DNA from: Pyrinomonadaceae bacterium
GTDB lineage: Bacteria > Acidobacteriota > Blastocatellia > Pyrinomonadales > Pyrinomonadaceae
Direction: 5' to 3'
Length of the DNA: 64,000 bases
Assembly: GCA_036277115.1 (NCBI GenBank)
Contig: DASUNM010000021.1
Location: 1 to 64,000, forward strand
A program made the translations under genes and the position numbers. The notes below the pieces were generated by a model. It was not told the origin of the DNA, made no database searches, and worked only from the letters and a program-made list of their open reading frames with translations. Below are positions 41,569 through 50,469 of this stretch, piece after piece (positions within the stretch are counted from its first letter, which is position 1; every line of letters begins with the position of its first letter).

Positions 41569-42591
41569 ATGAAACACCTTCTGGGCATTCGCGAACTCTC
41601 GGCCGAGCAAATCACGCATCTGCTCGATACTGCTGAGTCGTTCCGCGATATCTCAAAGCGGGAAATAAAAAAGGTGCCGGCGCTGCGTGGCCGCACCGTA
41701 ATCAATCTTTTCTTTGAAGCATCCACGCGCACGCGCACTTCGTTCGAGATTGCCGCGAAACGTTTGTCAGCCGACGCGATCAACATCAGCGTGTCGACGT
41801 CGAGCGTCTCGAAAGGCGAGACGCTGCTGGACACGGCCCGCAATCTTCAGGCGATGTCACCCGACTGCATCGTCATCCGGCATGCTTCCGCCGGCGCGCC
41901 TTATCATCTGACGCGCGTGTGCGATGCCGCCATCGTCAACGCAGGCGACGGTTCGCACGAACATCCGACCCAGGCGCTGCTGGACGCGCTCACGATTCGC
42001 GAACACAAAAATGGCATCGAAGGTTTGAAGGTCGCGATTATCGGCGACATCCTGCACTCGCGCGTCGCGCGCTCGAACGTTTATCTGCTGTCGAAATTAG
42101 GGGCAACGGTGAGCGTCGCCGGGCCGGGGACGCTCGTCCCGCGCGAATTCGCGGAATTAATTGAACAGGGCGTTCGAGTTGAGCAACGCATCGAAGACGC
42201 GGTGGCCGATGCCGACGTGGTGATGGTGTTGCGAATTCAGCGCGAGCGTCAGACCGATGCCTTCTTCCCGTCCATGCGCGAATACGCCGTGCACTACGGT
42301 TTGCACCCGAATCATCTGAGTCTTGCCGCGCCCGACGCGATTGTCATGCATCCCGGACCGATGAATCGCGGCATCGAGGTTTCTTCCGAGATAGCTGACG
42401 GCGGCCGGTCACTGATTCTCGATCAAGTCACAAACGGCGTAGCCGTTCGCATGGCGGTGCTTTATTTGCTGGCCGGATCTGAACATGCTGAGTTGCCGTC
42501 CGTGCATCCGGGTGAAGATGATCTGGAATCGCGCGCCGCGGGTGGCGTGCGCGGCAGGACTCGACATCAAACGCGGGGGACTCGCAATTAA
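41569..42591 (+). CDS. pyrB: Aspartate carbamoyltransferase catalytic subunit
   Basis: This 340-residue enzyme condenses carbamoyl phosphate and aspartate. The carbamoyl phosphate site STRTRTSFE (52-60) and HPTQALLD (132-139) are intact, as is the MHPGPMNRG segment. About 30 extra C-terminal residues ([16 protein letters not shown] and on, Arg-rich) exceed the usual ~310 length. No pyrI is present. pyrC starts 3 bases downstream. Confidence 0.97.
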   Translation: MKHLLGIRELSAEQITHLLDTAESFRDISKREIKKVPALRGRTVINLFFEASTRTRTSFEIAAKRLSADAINISVSTSSVSKGETLLDTARNLQAMSPDCIVIRHASAGAPYHLTRVCDAAIVNAGDGSHEHPTQALLDALTIREHKNGIEGLKVAIIGDILHSRVARSNVYLLSKLGATVSVAGPGTLVPREFAELIEQGVRVEQRIEDAVADADVVMVLRIQRERQTDAFFPSMREYAVHYGLHPNHLSLAAPDAIVMHPGPMNRGIEVSSEIADGGRSLILDQVTNGVAVRMAVLYLLAGSEHAELPSVHPGEDDLESRAAGGVRGRTRHQTRGTRN

Positions 42592-42594
42592 ACG

Positions 42595-43962
42595 ATGCGC
42601 CTCTTAATCAAAAACGGATACATCGTCGATCCGGCGCAGGGAACCAACACCGGTAAGAGTCTTTTCATCGAAGACGGCCGCGTGGTCGGACTTGCCAGCC
42701 ACAGTGATGCGACACCCGAAGACGCCGAAGTGATCGACGCCACAGGGTTGATTGTGGCTCCGGGCTTCATCGACATGCACGTGCACCTGCGCGAGCCGGG
42801 CCAGGAATACAAAGAGACGATTGCCAGCGGCGCTGCAGCAGCGGTGGCCGGCGGCTTTACGACCGTGTGCGCGATGCCGAACACGCATCCGGTTAACGAC
42901 AACGCGGCAGTCACGCGATTTGTGATCGAGCAGGCTGAGCGCGCGAATCTCGCCAGCGTGCTTCCGATCGGCGCGGTCACAAAGAACTCCGACGGGTCGG
43001 AGCTCGCCGAGATGGGTGAGATGAAAGACGCCGGGATTGTCGCGGTGTCCGACGACGGGCGGCCCGTGCCGACTGCGGCGATGATGCGTCGCGCCATGGA
43101 ATACGCGCGCGGATTCGATTTGCCGATCATCGATCATTGTGAAGACAAGTCGCTCGCGCGCGGCGGCGTAATGCACGAAGGCCATTGGTCGCTCGTGCTC
43201 GGCTTGCGCGGCGCGCCCGCGACGGCCGAAGAAGTTGACGCTTTGCGTGATTGCGCGCTCGCTGAGCTCAGCGGCGCTCGCGTTCACCTCGCGCATCTTT
43301 CGACACGCGGGGCGATTGCGGCGGTGCGGCGGGCAAGAGAACGAGGGCTGTCCGTCACCTGCGAAGTTGCGCCGCACCATTGGACGTTAACCGACGACGC
43401 CGTGGCGGGAGAGCGTGACGCGCCGGCTTACGACACGAACACCAAGATGAACCCGCCTTTGCGCAGTCGCGATCATGTCGAAGCAATTCTCGAAGGCCTG
43501 GGTGACGGCACTGTAGATGCCATCGCCAGCGACCACGCGCCGCATCATGCTGATGAGAAAGAGCTCGAATTCGATCAAGCTCCGTTCGGGATTATCGGTT
43601 TGGAAACTTCTGTTGGCTTAGCTATGGATGGCCTGGTGAAGCATGGCGTGATCTCGCTGGAGCGCTTCGTAGAACTCTGCGCGACAAATCCCGCGCGCAT
43701 TCTCAAGCTTGAGGACCGGGGCGCGTTCCGGCCCGGCGCGCGAGCCGACGTAACGATTCTCGATCCCGAGATGATCTGGACGTTTGATGTTTCGCGCTCG
43801 GCATCGAGAAGCCGAAACACGCCATTCCACGGGCGCACGATGACGGGCGCGGCGGTGGCGACAATCGTCGCCGGGCGCGTTGTTTTTCTTCATCCGGATT
43901 TCAGCCGGCTCAACACCTCGCCGCCGGGAACCCTCGCCAGCGCGGCTCACTCGCGGAAGTGA
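42595..43962 (+). CDS. pyrC: Dihydroorotase
   Basis: This 455-residue zinc amidohydrolase of the long (type I) class cyclises carbamoyl aspartate. Zinc ligands are H62 and H64 in [10 protein letters not shown], with HCEDKS and SDHAPHH further on. The start follows pyrB by 3 bases, so they are translationally linked. Together with pyrR, pyrD and pyrF only carAB and pyrE of the pathway are missing from the window. Confidence 0.97.
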   Translation: MRLLIKNGYIVDPAQGTNTGKSLFIEDGRVVGLASHSDATPEDAEVIDATGLIVAPGFIDMHVHLREPGQEYKETIASGAAAAVAGGFTTVCAMPNTHPVNDNAAVTRFVIEQAERANLASVLPIGAVTKNSDGSELAEMGEMKDAGIVAVSDDGRPVPTAAMMRRAMEYARGFDLPIIDHCEDKSLARGGVMHEGHWSLVLGLRGAPATAEEVDALRDCALAELSGARVHLAHLSTRGAIAAVRRARERGLSVTCEVAPHHWTLTDDAVAGERDAPAYDTNTKMNPPLRSRDHVEAILEGLGDGTVDAIASDHAPHHADEKELEFDQAPFGIIGLETSVGLAMDGLVKHGVISLERFVELCATNPARILKLEDRGAFRPGARADVTILDPEMIWTFDVSRSASRSRNTPFHGRTMTGAAVATIVAGRVVFLHPDFSRLNTSPPGTLASAAHSRK

Positions 43963-43966
43963 TTGA

Positions 43967-44040
43967 GTGGCACAGACTTCAGTCTGTGATTCGACTCGCG
44001 TCTTTTGTAACTTGAAACCACAGACTGAAGTCTGTGCCAC
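43967..44040. repeat. GTGGCACAGACT palindromic repeat, copy 2
   Basis: GTGGCACAGACTTCAGTCTGTG on the left is matched by CACAGACTGAAGTCTGTG on the right, ending GTGCCAC at 44034-44040. The ends are the same as in the copy at 12318-12377. The core (GATTCGACTCG) differs. It begins 5 bases after the pyrC stop. Confidence 0.85.
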
Positions 44041-44187
44041 GCCCATTCTGAAACACCCGCCAAAAATGCTAATCTGTTTGGCGTTACAAACAACTCAGTA
44101 CGCATAGTTAGTCTTTCCCCCAACGGACTGAGGGATTGGCAGTGGCATCGGTTGCCGATTCGAAACTTACAGATTGAGGGGATATCC

Positions 44188-45321
44188 GTGTTCAGAAAAT
44201 CGTCTCGCATATTTATCGCATTCGTCGTCGTCTTAGCAGGAACCGCTTTCGCGAAAAGCGCGGCAGCTCAACAAGTGTGCTTCTCGCAAGAGGAGCGCGA
44301 ACGCGCCGAGCGCAGCGCGATGGTTTGGCGCGCGCCTCATCCGGGTTATGACCCGGTGCTGGGCTACAACGTGGCCGACGGCCCGCGCCGCGGTTCGCCA
44401 CCGGTTGATGCGAATGGGCTGGCGCGCCCGATTCAATGCGTCGCCAATAAGGATGAAACCCCCGGAGCGGGTACAACTCCGAAATTTCATTGTTCGGTGC
44501 CGGGCAATGTTGACGGTGATGGCGAGCTGGTTCGCTACAAAGTGAAGCCCCACTTCAAAGGGCAAGCGAAGGACCGCCGCAACGGAGAAATTCAGGGGGA
44601 GTTCCTGTCGTCAAGATTCTCACAAGCGCTTGGTTTCTTTGCCGATGATGAATGGGTTGCGGATGTGAATTGTCCGGACTGTCAGAAGAGTCTGACGAAA
44701 AGTTTTCAGGGCGCGCAGTGGACGCCGTTTCAACCCGCGGCCGGAATCGAGATGTCACTCGGACGTGGTATCGATGTGAACTGCAACAACAAAGATTCAG
44801 CCGGGCTGTCTGAAACTCTCGCGAAGCTCTCAGGTACCGCGCCGCGCGCACAGATCGATGCGTTCAAACTTTGGCTGGGATTCATCGATCACGGTGATAC
44901 CAAAACCGACAATCACAAGATCGCTTGTCTCGATTCATCCAAAGAAGGCAACCAGCGCAGGTGCAAACCCGGCGAGGCCGTCTTCTACGTCGGCGATATG
45001 GGATCAACGTTCGGTTACTCAAGCGCCAGCGAGAACAAAGCGAAACTCGAAGGTTGGAAGAAAAAAGATCCGATCAAAGTCAGCGATGGCCAGTGCACGA
45101 CCGCGGCCAAGAGTGTGGGCGATGCGAAGATCAGCGAAGCCGGCCGGCAGCTTCTGGCCGAAGGTCTGCAAAGGCTGCTGGAGGCCGAAAAAACAAACGG
45201 CACAATCACCAAGGTCTTTCGCGCTTCACGCAACGCCGAGCGCGATCGACCGGCCGAGGAATGGACGGCCGAGTTCACGCGCAAAGCCAACATGATCATT
45301 ACCGCGCGGTGCTCGAACTAG
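44188..45321 (+). CDS. Exported Cys-containing protein of unknown function
   Basis: From the GTG at 44188 (GAGGGGAT upstream) this is 377 residues with a signal peptide (IFIAFVVVLAGTAFAKSAAA). The mature part has several cysteines (QQVCFSQEE, PIQCVANK, VNCPDCQKS, IACLDSS). A motif pattern 'VRYKVKPHFKGQ...GEFLSSRFSQALGFFADDEW' and 'WLGFIDHGDTKTDNHK' slightly resembles kinase-like folds (lysine, then Asp and Asn), but this is speculative. No family is recognised. Confidence 0.78.
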   Translation: MFRKSSRIFIAFVVVLAGTAFAKSAAAQQVCFSQEERERAERSAMVWRAPHPGYDPVLGYNVADGPRRGSPPVDANGLARPIQCVANKDETPGAGTTPKFHCSVPGNVDGDGELVRYKVKPHFKGQAKDRRNGEIQGEFLSSRFSQALGFFADDEWVADVNCPDCQKSLTKSFQGAQWTPFQPAAGIEMSLGRGIDVNCNNKDSAGLSETLAKLSGTAPRAQIDAFKLWLGFIDHGDTKTDNHKIACLDSSKEGNQRRCKPGEAVFYVGDMGSTFGYSSASENKAKLEGWKKKDPIKVSDGQCTTAAKSVGDAKISEAGRQLLAEGLQRLLEAEKTNGTITKVFRASRNAERDRPAEEWTAEFTRKANMIITARCSN

Positions 45322-45343
45322 GTCTCAAACTGGTGGTTCTTTT

Positions 45344-45417
45344 CCCCTCTCGCGGTGCGGAGAGGTGTAGGGAGAAGGTTGAGGCGCGCGTCCTAACCCT
45401 CCCCGCAGCGGGGAGGG
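45344..45417. repeat. CCCCTCTCGC / CCCTCCCCGC palindrome pair
   Basis: An imperfect stem CCCCTCTCGC-GGTG-CGGAGAGG is followed at 45397-45417 by a perfect stem CCCTCCCCGC-A-GCGGGGAGGG. It is the same style as 31679-31766. Confidence 0.7.
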
Positions 45418-45457
45418 TACTCGTAGCCGCTTTCAAAGGGGAGTGAGTTCAGACTAA

Positions 45458-46105
45458 ATGGCATCGCGCACAATCGTCGTTGGAGATCTTCACGGCTGTT
45501 ACGATGAACTTCAGGCGCTGCTCGATAAAGTGGCGTTCACTGATGACGACCGCTTGATTTGCGTCGGCGATCTCATCACGAAGGGACCAAAGAATCGCGA
45601 AGTGCTCGAGCTGTTCATGAGCGACAAACGATTTACAGCGGTCATCGGCAATCACGATTTGGCGTTGCGGCGGCGTTGGAATGGTGAGAAGTTTAAACTC
45701 ACCGGCTCACAAAAACCGACGCACAAAGAACTGAAGCATGAGAAGGAGCGGTTTCTGCCGTTTCTGAATCAGCTCCCGTTCATCATCGAGCTGGAAAAAC
45801 ACTTGATCGTCCACGCGGGGCTGCGGCCGAACGTGGCGTTGCATTCTCAAACGACCGAGGACATGACTTTAATGCGTTCGTTGGGCCCGAAGCGCGAGGC
45901 GAGGCATGGCGATCCCTGGTACGACGCTTACGATGGCGAGAAGATGGTTTTGTTTGGTCATTGGCCCGCCGACGAGCCGCGCCGGGGGCCTAACGCGCTG
46001 GGTTTGGACACTGGTTGCGTGTACGGCCATCGCTTGTCTGCATATATAATCGAAACCGGAACAATCGAGAGTGTTCAGGCGCGCGCTACCTGGAATCCGA
46101 CATAG
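45458..46105 (+). CDS. Calcineurin-like metallophosphoesterase (protein phosphatase/Ap4A hydrolase type)
   Basis: This 215-residue enzyme has the three metal motifs: GDLHGCYDE, GDLITKGP and GNHD, with later histidines VHAGLRPN and FGHWPAD. This is the PPP/ApaH-like family, which removes phosphate from proteins or splits dinucleoside polyphosphates. PrpE-like enzymes are the closest in length. It lies 33 bases upstream of ppk1 on the same strand, suggesting linked phosphate metabolism. GGGAGTGAG precedes the ATG. Confidence 0.93.
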   Translation: MASRTIVVGDLHGCYDELQALLDKVAFTDDDRLICVGDLITKGPKNREVLELFMSDKRFTAVIGNHDLALRRRWNGEKFKLTGSQKPTHKELKHEKERFLPFLNQLPFIIELEKHLIVHAGLRPNVALHSQTTEDMTLMRSLGPKREARHGDPWYDAYDGEKMVLFGHWPADEPRRGPNALGLDTGCVYGHRLSAYIIETGTIESVQARATWNPT

Positions 46106-46138
46106 GCAATCTTCGTCTCGAGATTCGTCCTGTCATTC

Positions 46139-48355
46139 ATGAAACCCAATAATAACCAGCCGATATTCGACCCCGAACGGAAATCTCCTGACGGCAAAAA
46201 AGGGAAGCGCCATCGCTTTCTTTCGTGGTCAGTATTCAACCGTGACCTGATGCAGCTCGAGTTCTTTAAGCGGCTGTTGGAAGAGGCCGCGGACAAGTCG
46301 GTGCCTTTGCTCGAGCGACTGAAGTTTCTCGCGGTCTTCTCAAGCAATATCGATGAATTCTTCATGGTGCGCGTTTCCGGTTTGAAGGAAATGCTTGAGG
46401 CTGATGAGCTGGAACCGATGCCGGGCGAGCTAAGTCCAGCCGATCAATTGAGAGTGATTCGCGAGCGGGTGCTGCCGATGGTCGAGGAGCACAGTCGCTT
46501 GTTGCGCGACGAAGTGATTCCGGGATTGAAGGACGCCGGCGTGGTGATTATGCCGTACGCGTCACTGACGAAACCGGAAAAGAAGGGCCTGTCCGAATAC
46601 TTCATGAAGAACGTCTTCCTCATGTTGACGCCGCAGGCCGTCGATCCCGCGCACCCGTTTCCTTACATGTCGAACCTGAGCCTGAACATTGGTTTGACCG
46701 CGGAACGCCACGCCGATCACGCGCACACCGGAGCTTTGATCAGCGGCGAATACGCAACTGAAGACACCGTGCGGTTCGTGCGCATTAAGGTCCCGCCGCT
46801 CTGTCCGCGTCTGGTCCCGGTAAAAGAAGGCGAGCAGCGGTTCGTGCTGATGGAAGAGCTGATCGAAGCGAACATTCACCACTTGTTCGTCAGCGCGCAG
46901 TTGAGCAAAGGCTATATGTTTCGCGTCACGCGAGATGCGGACGTCGAAATCAGAGAAGACAAAGCAGCGGATTTACTCGGCTTGATCAGAGAGTCGCTGC
47001 GCGAGCGCCGGTTTGGCTTGCCGGTGCGTCTGGAAGTTTCGTCGCAGATGCCCCAGGAGATGGTGGACTATCTGGTTAAGTCGATGGGTATTCAGCGCGA
47101 CGATGTTTATGTGATCGACAGCGTGCTGGGTGCAGGCAGCCTGATGGAGCTTTACGATCTCGAACGCCCTGAATTGAGAGATAAGCCGATCCAGATGACG
47201 GTGCCGGCGCCTTTGCGCCGCAAGACTTCTCCGTTTGATGCGCTGAAGAAACAGGATGTCCTGCTGCATCATCCGTACACGTCTTACACGACGGTCGTTG
47301 AGTTCATTCAGGCGGCCGCGCACGATCCGCAGGTGGTGGCGATTAAGATTTGTCTCTATCGCACCGGGAAGAACTCGCCAATTCCAAAGGCCCTGATCGA
47401 GGCGAGCGAGCGCGGCAAGCAAGTCACCGCGGTGGTCGAGATCAAGGCACGCTTCGATGAAGAGAACAATATCGAATGGGCGAAGCGTCTGGCCGAATCG
47501 GGAGTGCACGTGGTTTACGGACTCGTGAATCTGAAGACGCACAGCAAACTTGCATTGGTCGTGCGGCGCGAGGCAGAAGGTCTGCAAACCTACACGCACA
47601 TTGCGACGGGCAACTACAATCCGACCACGTCGCGGCTTTACACGGACCTCGGCCTGCTTACCAGCGATCCGGAAATCGGTGAGGACGCGACCGACTTATT
47701 TAATTTCCTCACCGGTTTCTCGCTCCAAAAAGAATACAAGCAGCTTCTGGTCGCGCCTGTGAACCTGCGGCATCGGATGTTGAGTTTGATCGAACGTGAG
47801 CGGGAACACGCCGAAGCTGGTCGCGAAGCTTACATCGCCGCGAAGGTGAACCGGTTAACCGATCTGGACACAGTCGATGCGCTCTATCGCGCGTCGCAAG
47901 CCGGGGTCAAAATCGATCTGATCGTGCGCGGCTCGTGCATGCTGCGTCCGGGCGTGCCCGGGCTGTCGCAAACAGTTCACGTGCGCAGCATCGTCGGCCG
48001 CTTCCTGGAACACAGTCGCATTTTTCATTTTGCGAACGGCGGCGATGACGAGGTTTACATCGGCTCAGCCGACTGGATGTCGCGGAACATGGACCGGCGC
48101 GTCGAGGTTGTGACGCCGGTGCGGGATGAGCAACTTAAGTCATACCTGAAAGACGTCGTGGTGCCCGCTTACTTACGCGACAACATGGCCGCGCGGATTC
48201 TGACGGCGGAAGGCACTTATCAGAAACCGCAAATCGGCGTGGGTGAGGAACCATTCAACAGCCAACTCTTTTTTGAAGGCCGCAACAGCGCACCATCGGG
48301 CGGGAGCGTCCACCCAATGAAGCGCCGGCGGTTGTGGGCCAAGCACGCGCAATAA
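46139..48355 (+). CDS. ppk1: Polyphosphate kinase 1
   Basis: This 738-residue enzyme builds polyphosphate from ATP and the reverse. The autophosphorylated His is H468 (LKTHSKLALVVRRE), and the second active-site His is H625 (GRFLEHSRIFHF). The N-terminal domain begins RFLSWSVFNRDLMQLEFFKRL (positions 24-44). The length is typical. It is followed after 31 bases by a DUF4956 protein, a family also found beside polyphosphate (VTC-like) genes. Confidence 0.97.
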   Translation: MKPNNNQPIFDPERKSPDGKKGKRHRFLSWSVFNRDLMQLEFFKRLLEEAADKSVPLLERLKFLAVFSSNIDEFFMVRVSGLKEMLEADELEPMPGELSPADQLRVIRERVLPMVEEHSRLLRDEVIPGLKDAGVVIMPYASLTKPEKKGLSEYFMKNVFLMLTPQAVDPAHPFPYMSNLSLNIGLTAERHADHAHTGALISGEYATEDTVRFVRIKVPPLCPRLVPVKEGEQRFVLMEELIEANIHHLFVSAQLSKGYMFRVTRDADVEIREDKAADLLGLIRESLRERRFGLPVRLEVSSQMPQEMVDYLVKSMGIQRDDVYVIDSVLGAGSLMELYDLERPELRDKPIQMTVPAPLRRKTSPFDALKKQDVLLHHPYTSYTTVVEFIQAAAHDPQVVAIKICLYRTGKNSPIPKALIEASERGKQVTAVVEIKARFDEENNIEWAKRLAESGVHVVYGLVNLKTHSKLALVVRREAEGLQTYTHIATGNYNPTTSRLYTDLGLLTSDPEIGEDATDLFNFLTGFSLQKEYKQLLVAPVNLRHRMLSLIEREREHAEAGREAYIAAKVNRLTDLDTVDALYRASQAGVKIDLIVRGSCMLRPGVPGLSQTVHVRSIVGRFLEHSRIFHFANGGDDEVYIGSADWMSRNMDRRVEVVTPVRDEQLKSYLKDVVVPAYLRDNMAARILTAEGTYQKPQIGVGEEPFNSQLFFEGRNSAPSGGSVHPMKRRRLWAKHAQ

Positions 48356-48386
48356 ATTCGCCGCGTCAATGTAAAGGAATGAAGAG

Positions 48387-49313
48387 ATGAACAGGCTTAG
48401 TCTGACAGTCCTAAGTACTTTCGCACTCATCCTGCTGATAAGCGGTGGCCTGGCTTACGTGCTTCGCGATCGCCCAGATATCAACAACGCCGCCGCGACT
48501 GCCGACGCAGGTGTCGGCGCCCAACCCAAGTCGTCTCCGGCTGAAGCGCCAAAGAGTTCACCTGAGCCTGCAAAACGGAATAGCGGCACGTTGTTTGGCG
48601 ATTTATTTGCTGAGAGTTCGCCGGATGTAGCGCCGTCACATTCCGGAAACTGGGCCGCCACAGCGGCGATCGTCACTTTGCGATTTGCCCTGGCAGCTTT
48701 GCTCGCCGCGATTCTGGCGTTCCGTCCGCGTCGGGGAGTCGCGGTCAGCCGCCGCAATCCTTTTGTCGGGCAGACACAGATTCTGATGGCCGTGGTGGCC
48801 GCGGCGATGATGATGGTCGTGGGTGACAGCGCGGCGCGCGCTTTCGGCATTTTTGCGGCCGCATCGCTGGTTCGCTTTCGCACCAACATTCGCGATCCGA
48901 AAGAGATCACTGTGCTGTTGGTTTGTCTCGGCGTTGGGCTGGCCGCGGGTGTCGGTCGCTGGGACATGGCGATTATTCTGAGCCTGTTTGTGCTGCTTGC
49001 CCTCGCGATTCTCGAGTCGTTTGAGCAATCGCAGGTGTTTCGATCAATGGAGGTCGCGGTCGAATCTAAGAACGTCGATCACACCCACAATGTGTTGAAG
49101 GGAATTTTCAACCGGCACAAATTCGACATGGAACTCCGTGAGATTAATCGGCAGGATGAAGACGATCCACTAGGGAAGATCGTTTACGTCGTGCACATGA
49201 ATGCCGCCATCAGCACCGACCGCTTGAGCGAGGAAATACTCGCAGCCGATCGAGAGAACATCGACAGCGTCGAGTGGGAACAGAAAGACAGCCAGACGTA
49301 TATCTACAAGTAA
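48387..49313 (+). CDS. DUF4956 membrane protein
   Basis: This 308-residue protein has an N-terminal hydrophobic segment (LILLISGGLAYVLRD), a Pro/Ser-rich loop and then a helix bundle: FALAALLAAILAF, ILMAVVAAAMMMVVGDSAA, ITVLLVCLGVGLAAGVGRWD, IILSLFVLLALAI. The motif AFGIFAAASLVRFRTNIRDP is the DUF4956 signature. The C-terminal ~90 residues are a soluble ACT-like domain. The function is unknown. The position behind ppk1 suggests a polyphosphate-related role, which is inference. Confidence 0.92.
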   Translation: MNRLSLTVLSTFALILLISGGLAYVLRDRPDINNAAATADAGVGAQPKSSPAEAPKSSPEPAKRNSGTLFGDLFAESSPDVAPSHSGNWAATAAIVTLRFALAALLAAILAFRPRRGVAVSRRNPFVGQTQILMAVVAAAMMMVVGDSAARAFGIFAAASLVRFRTNIRDPKEITVLLVCLGVGLAAGVGRWDMAIILSLFVLLALAILESFEQSQVFRSMEVAVESKNVDHTHNVLKGIFNRHKFDMELREINRQDEDDPLGKIVYVVHMNAAISTDRLSEEILAADRENIDSVEWEQKDSQTYIYK

Positions 49314-49367
49314 GTCTCGATGGACTCTAGTCGGTATTAATCTACTTGGCCCATCAACCAGGTTCGC

Positions 49368-49568
49368 AGCCCGCAGGGTTGTCAGAGAGTAGCCGGGGGT
49401 CGCAGCGAAGCGTAGAACCGGAAACGTCAGCGCGGAATGCGCACCCTGAAGGGGTGCAAACAAGTTCTGTGACCCTTTCAAGGGTCAGAAATCCAAAGAC
49501 ACTCGATCCGGGGGTATCGCGCTCACGCGCTCAACGCCCCGGCTACTCTTCTTTCAGCCCTGCGGGCT
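49368..49568. repeat. AGCCCGCAGGG foldback element (about 200 bp)
   Basis: The left arm starts AGCCCGCAGGGTTG (49368) and continues GAGTAGCCGGGG. The right arm, read in complement, starts AGCCCGCAGGGCTG and continues GAGTAGCCGGGG, ending at 49568. Inside lie two small palindromes (GCACCC-TGAAG-GGGTGC and TGACCCTT-TCAAGGGTCA). It looks like a non-autonomous inverted-repeat element. Confidence 0.78.
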
Positions 49569-49621
49569 GATCCCAATTTCGCGCCAGCTTCCAGCAAGAA
49601 CGTCCCCTGCTACGAACAAAG

Positions 49622-49649
49622 AGGCCGCTCTGAGTGATCAGAGCGGCCT
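49622..49649. terminator. Bidirectional-type terminator between DUF4956 and phosphatase genes
   Basis: AGGCCGCTCTGA, loop GTGA, TCAGAGCGGCCT form a 12-bp perfect stem between convergent genes. On the plus strand it is followed by TCTCATCTTT. On the minus strand an A-rich stretch (AACAAAG upstream in plus) gives a weaker U-tract. Confidence 0.8.
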
Positions 49650-49674
49650 TCTCATCTTTCAACTAAAGCACGAC

Positions 49675-50283
49675 TTACTGCTTGTCGTCCTTTTGTGGCG
49701 CCTCAGCGGCGTTCGCGTTGTTCCCTTGCTTCTTCGCGTGATAGTCCCTCACGAAGTCTTTGAACGCGCCGTGACCCCAGCTCGTGTAGAAGTCGTATTG
49801 CTTCATTTCCTGATAAACCTTGTCGAAGTCCCAGTTGTAAAACTCGTAACGATAAACCGCACCCATCGCGCCTGTGCGATGCCGGCCGCCGGCGCAGTGG
49901 AGGTAAAACTTTCCGGTGCTCGGGTCGTTCACGGTTTTTAAGAACGCTTCCGTAGCTGCTGGAGTGGGATACTTTTTCGCGATCATGGGAATGTGTACGT
50001 ACTTCATTCCCAGCGACTCGACCAACGGCTTCTCGTACTCTTTTGGATCGTCGGTCAAGTCGATGATCGTTTTGATCCCCAGCGCGGCCAGAGCCTTGTA
50101 ATCTTCTTCAGTTTTGGGTTGCGCCCCGCGGAAAAAGCGATCGTCCATCTGCCCGAAGTTCTTTATCTTTACGTAGGTGGCTCTTTGTGGAGTCTCCTGG
50201 GCGACGGCAAAAGTTGTGATGGCAAGAACAGTAGCTAAAACACCAAAAAAACGACGAACTAACATCGGTTGCAGTTTCTGCAT
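49675..50283 (-). CDS. Exported tyrosine/dual-specificity-type phosphatase
   Basis: This 202-residue protein has a signal peptide (FFGVLATVLAITTFAVAQ). The Cys-dependent phosphatase loop is HCAGGRHRTG with C130 and R136 (CX5R). An upstream GAGGATCC precedes the ATG. Such enzymes remove phosphate from tyrosine, inositol or lipid phosphates. Placement outside the cytoplasm fits hydrolysis of exogenous phosphoesters, as does the position beside ppk1. The end is Asn/Ala/Lys-rich (KKQGNNANAAEAPQKDDKQ). Confidence 0.9.
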   Translation of the reverse strand: MQKLQPMLVRRFFGVLATVLAITTFAVAQETPQRATYVKIKNFGQMDDRFFRGAQPKTEEDYKALAALGIKTIIDLTDDPKEYEKPLVESLGMKYVHIPMIAKKYPTPAATEAFLKTVNDPSTGKFYLHCAGGRHRTGAMGAVYRYEFYNWDFDKVYQEMKQYDFYTSWGHGAFKDFVRDYHAKKQGNNANAAEAPQKDDKQ

Positions 50284-50469
50284 GTCGGATCCTCAGTTAA
50301 AAGAAACGGTCAATTGGTGACAACGGCCAGCGCGGCCGCCATGAAGATAACATTGAGGTGCGGAAAAGCTCAAGAATTTCAAAAAGCCTTTCGTGTTTAG
50401 ACGCAGCAACGTCGCTCGCGTTGCCTAATCCTGGTTCTAATACGCCGTTTTGTGGTAAATAGTTCCGCC

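Noticed and set aside
42604..43380. 258-codon minus-strand frame opposite pyrC
   Set aside because: Shadow of dihydroorotase; no domain, no ribosome-binding site.
43967..44040. Sigma-54 promoter (TGGCAC start of the repeat)
   Set aside because: The required GC at -12 with correct spacing is absent; the TGGCAC belongs to the palindromic repeat.
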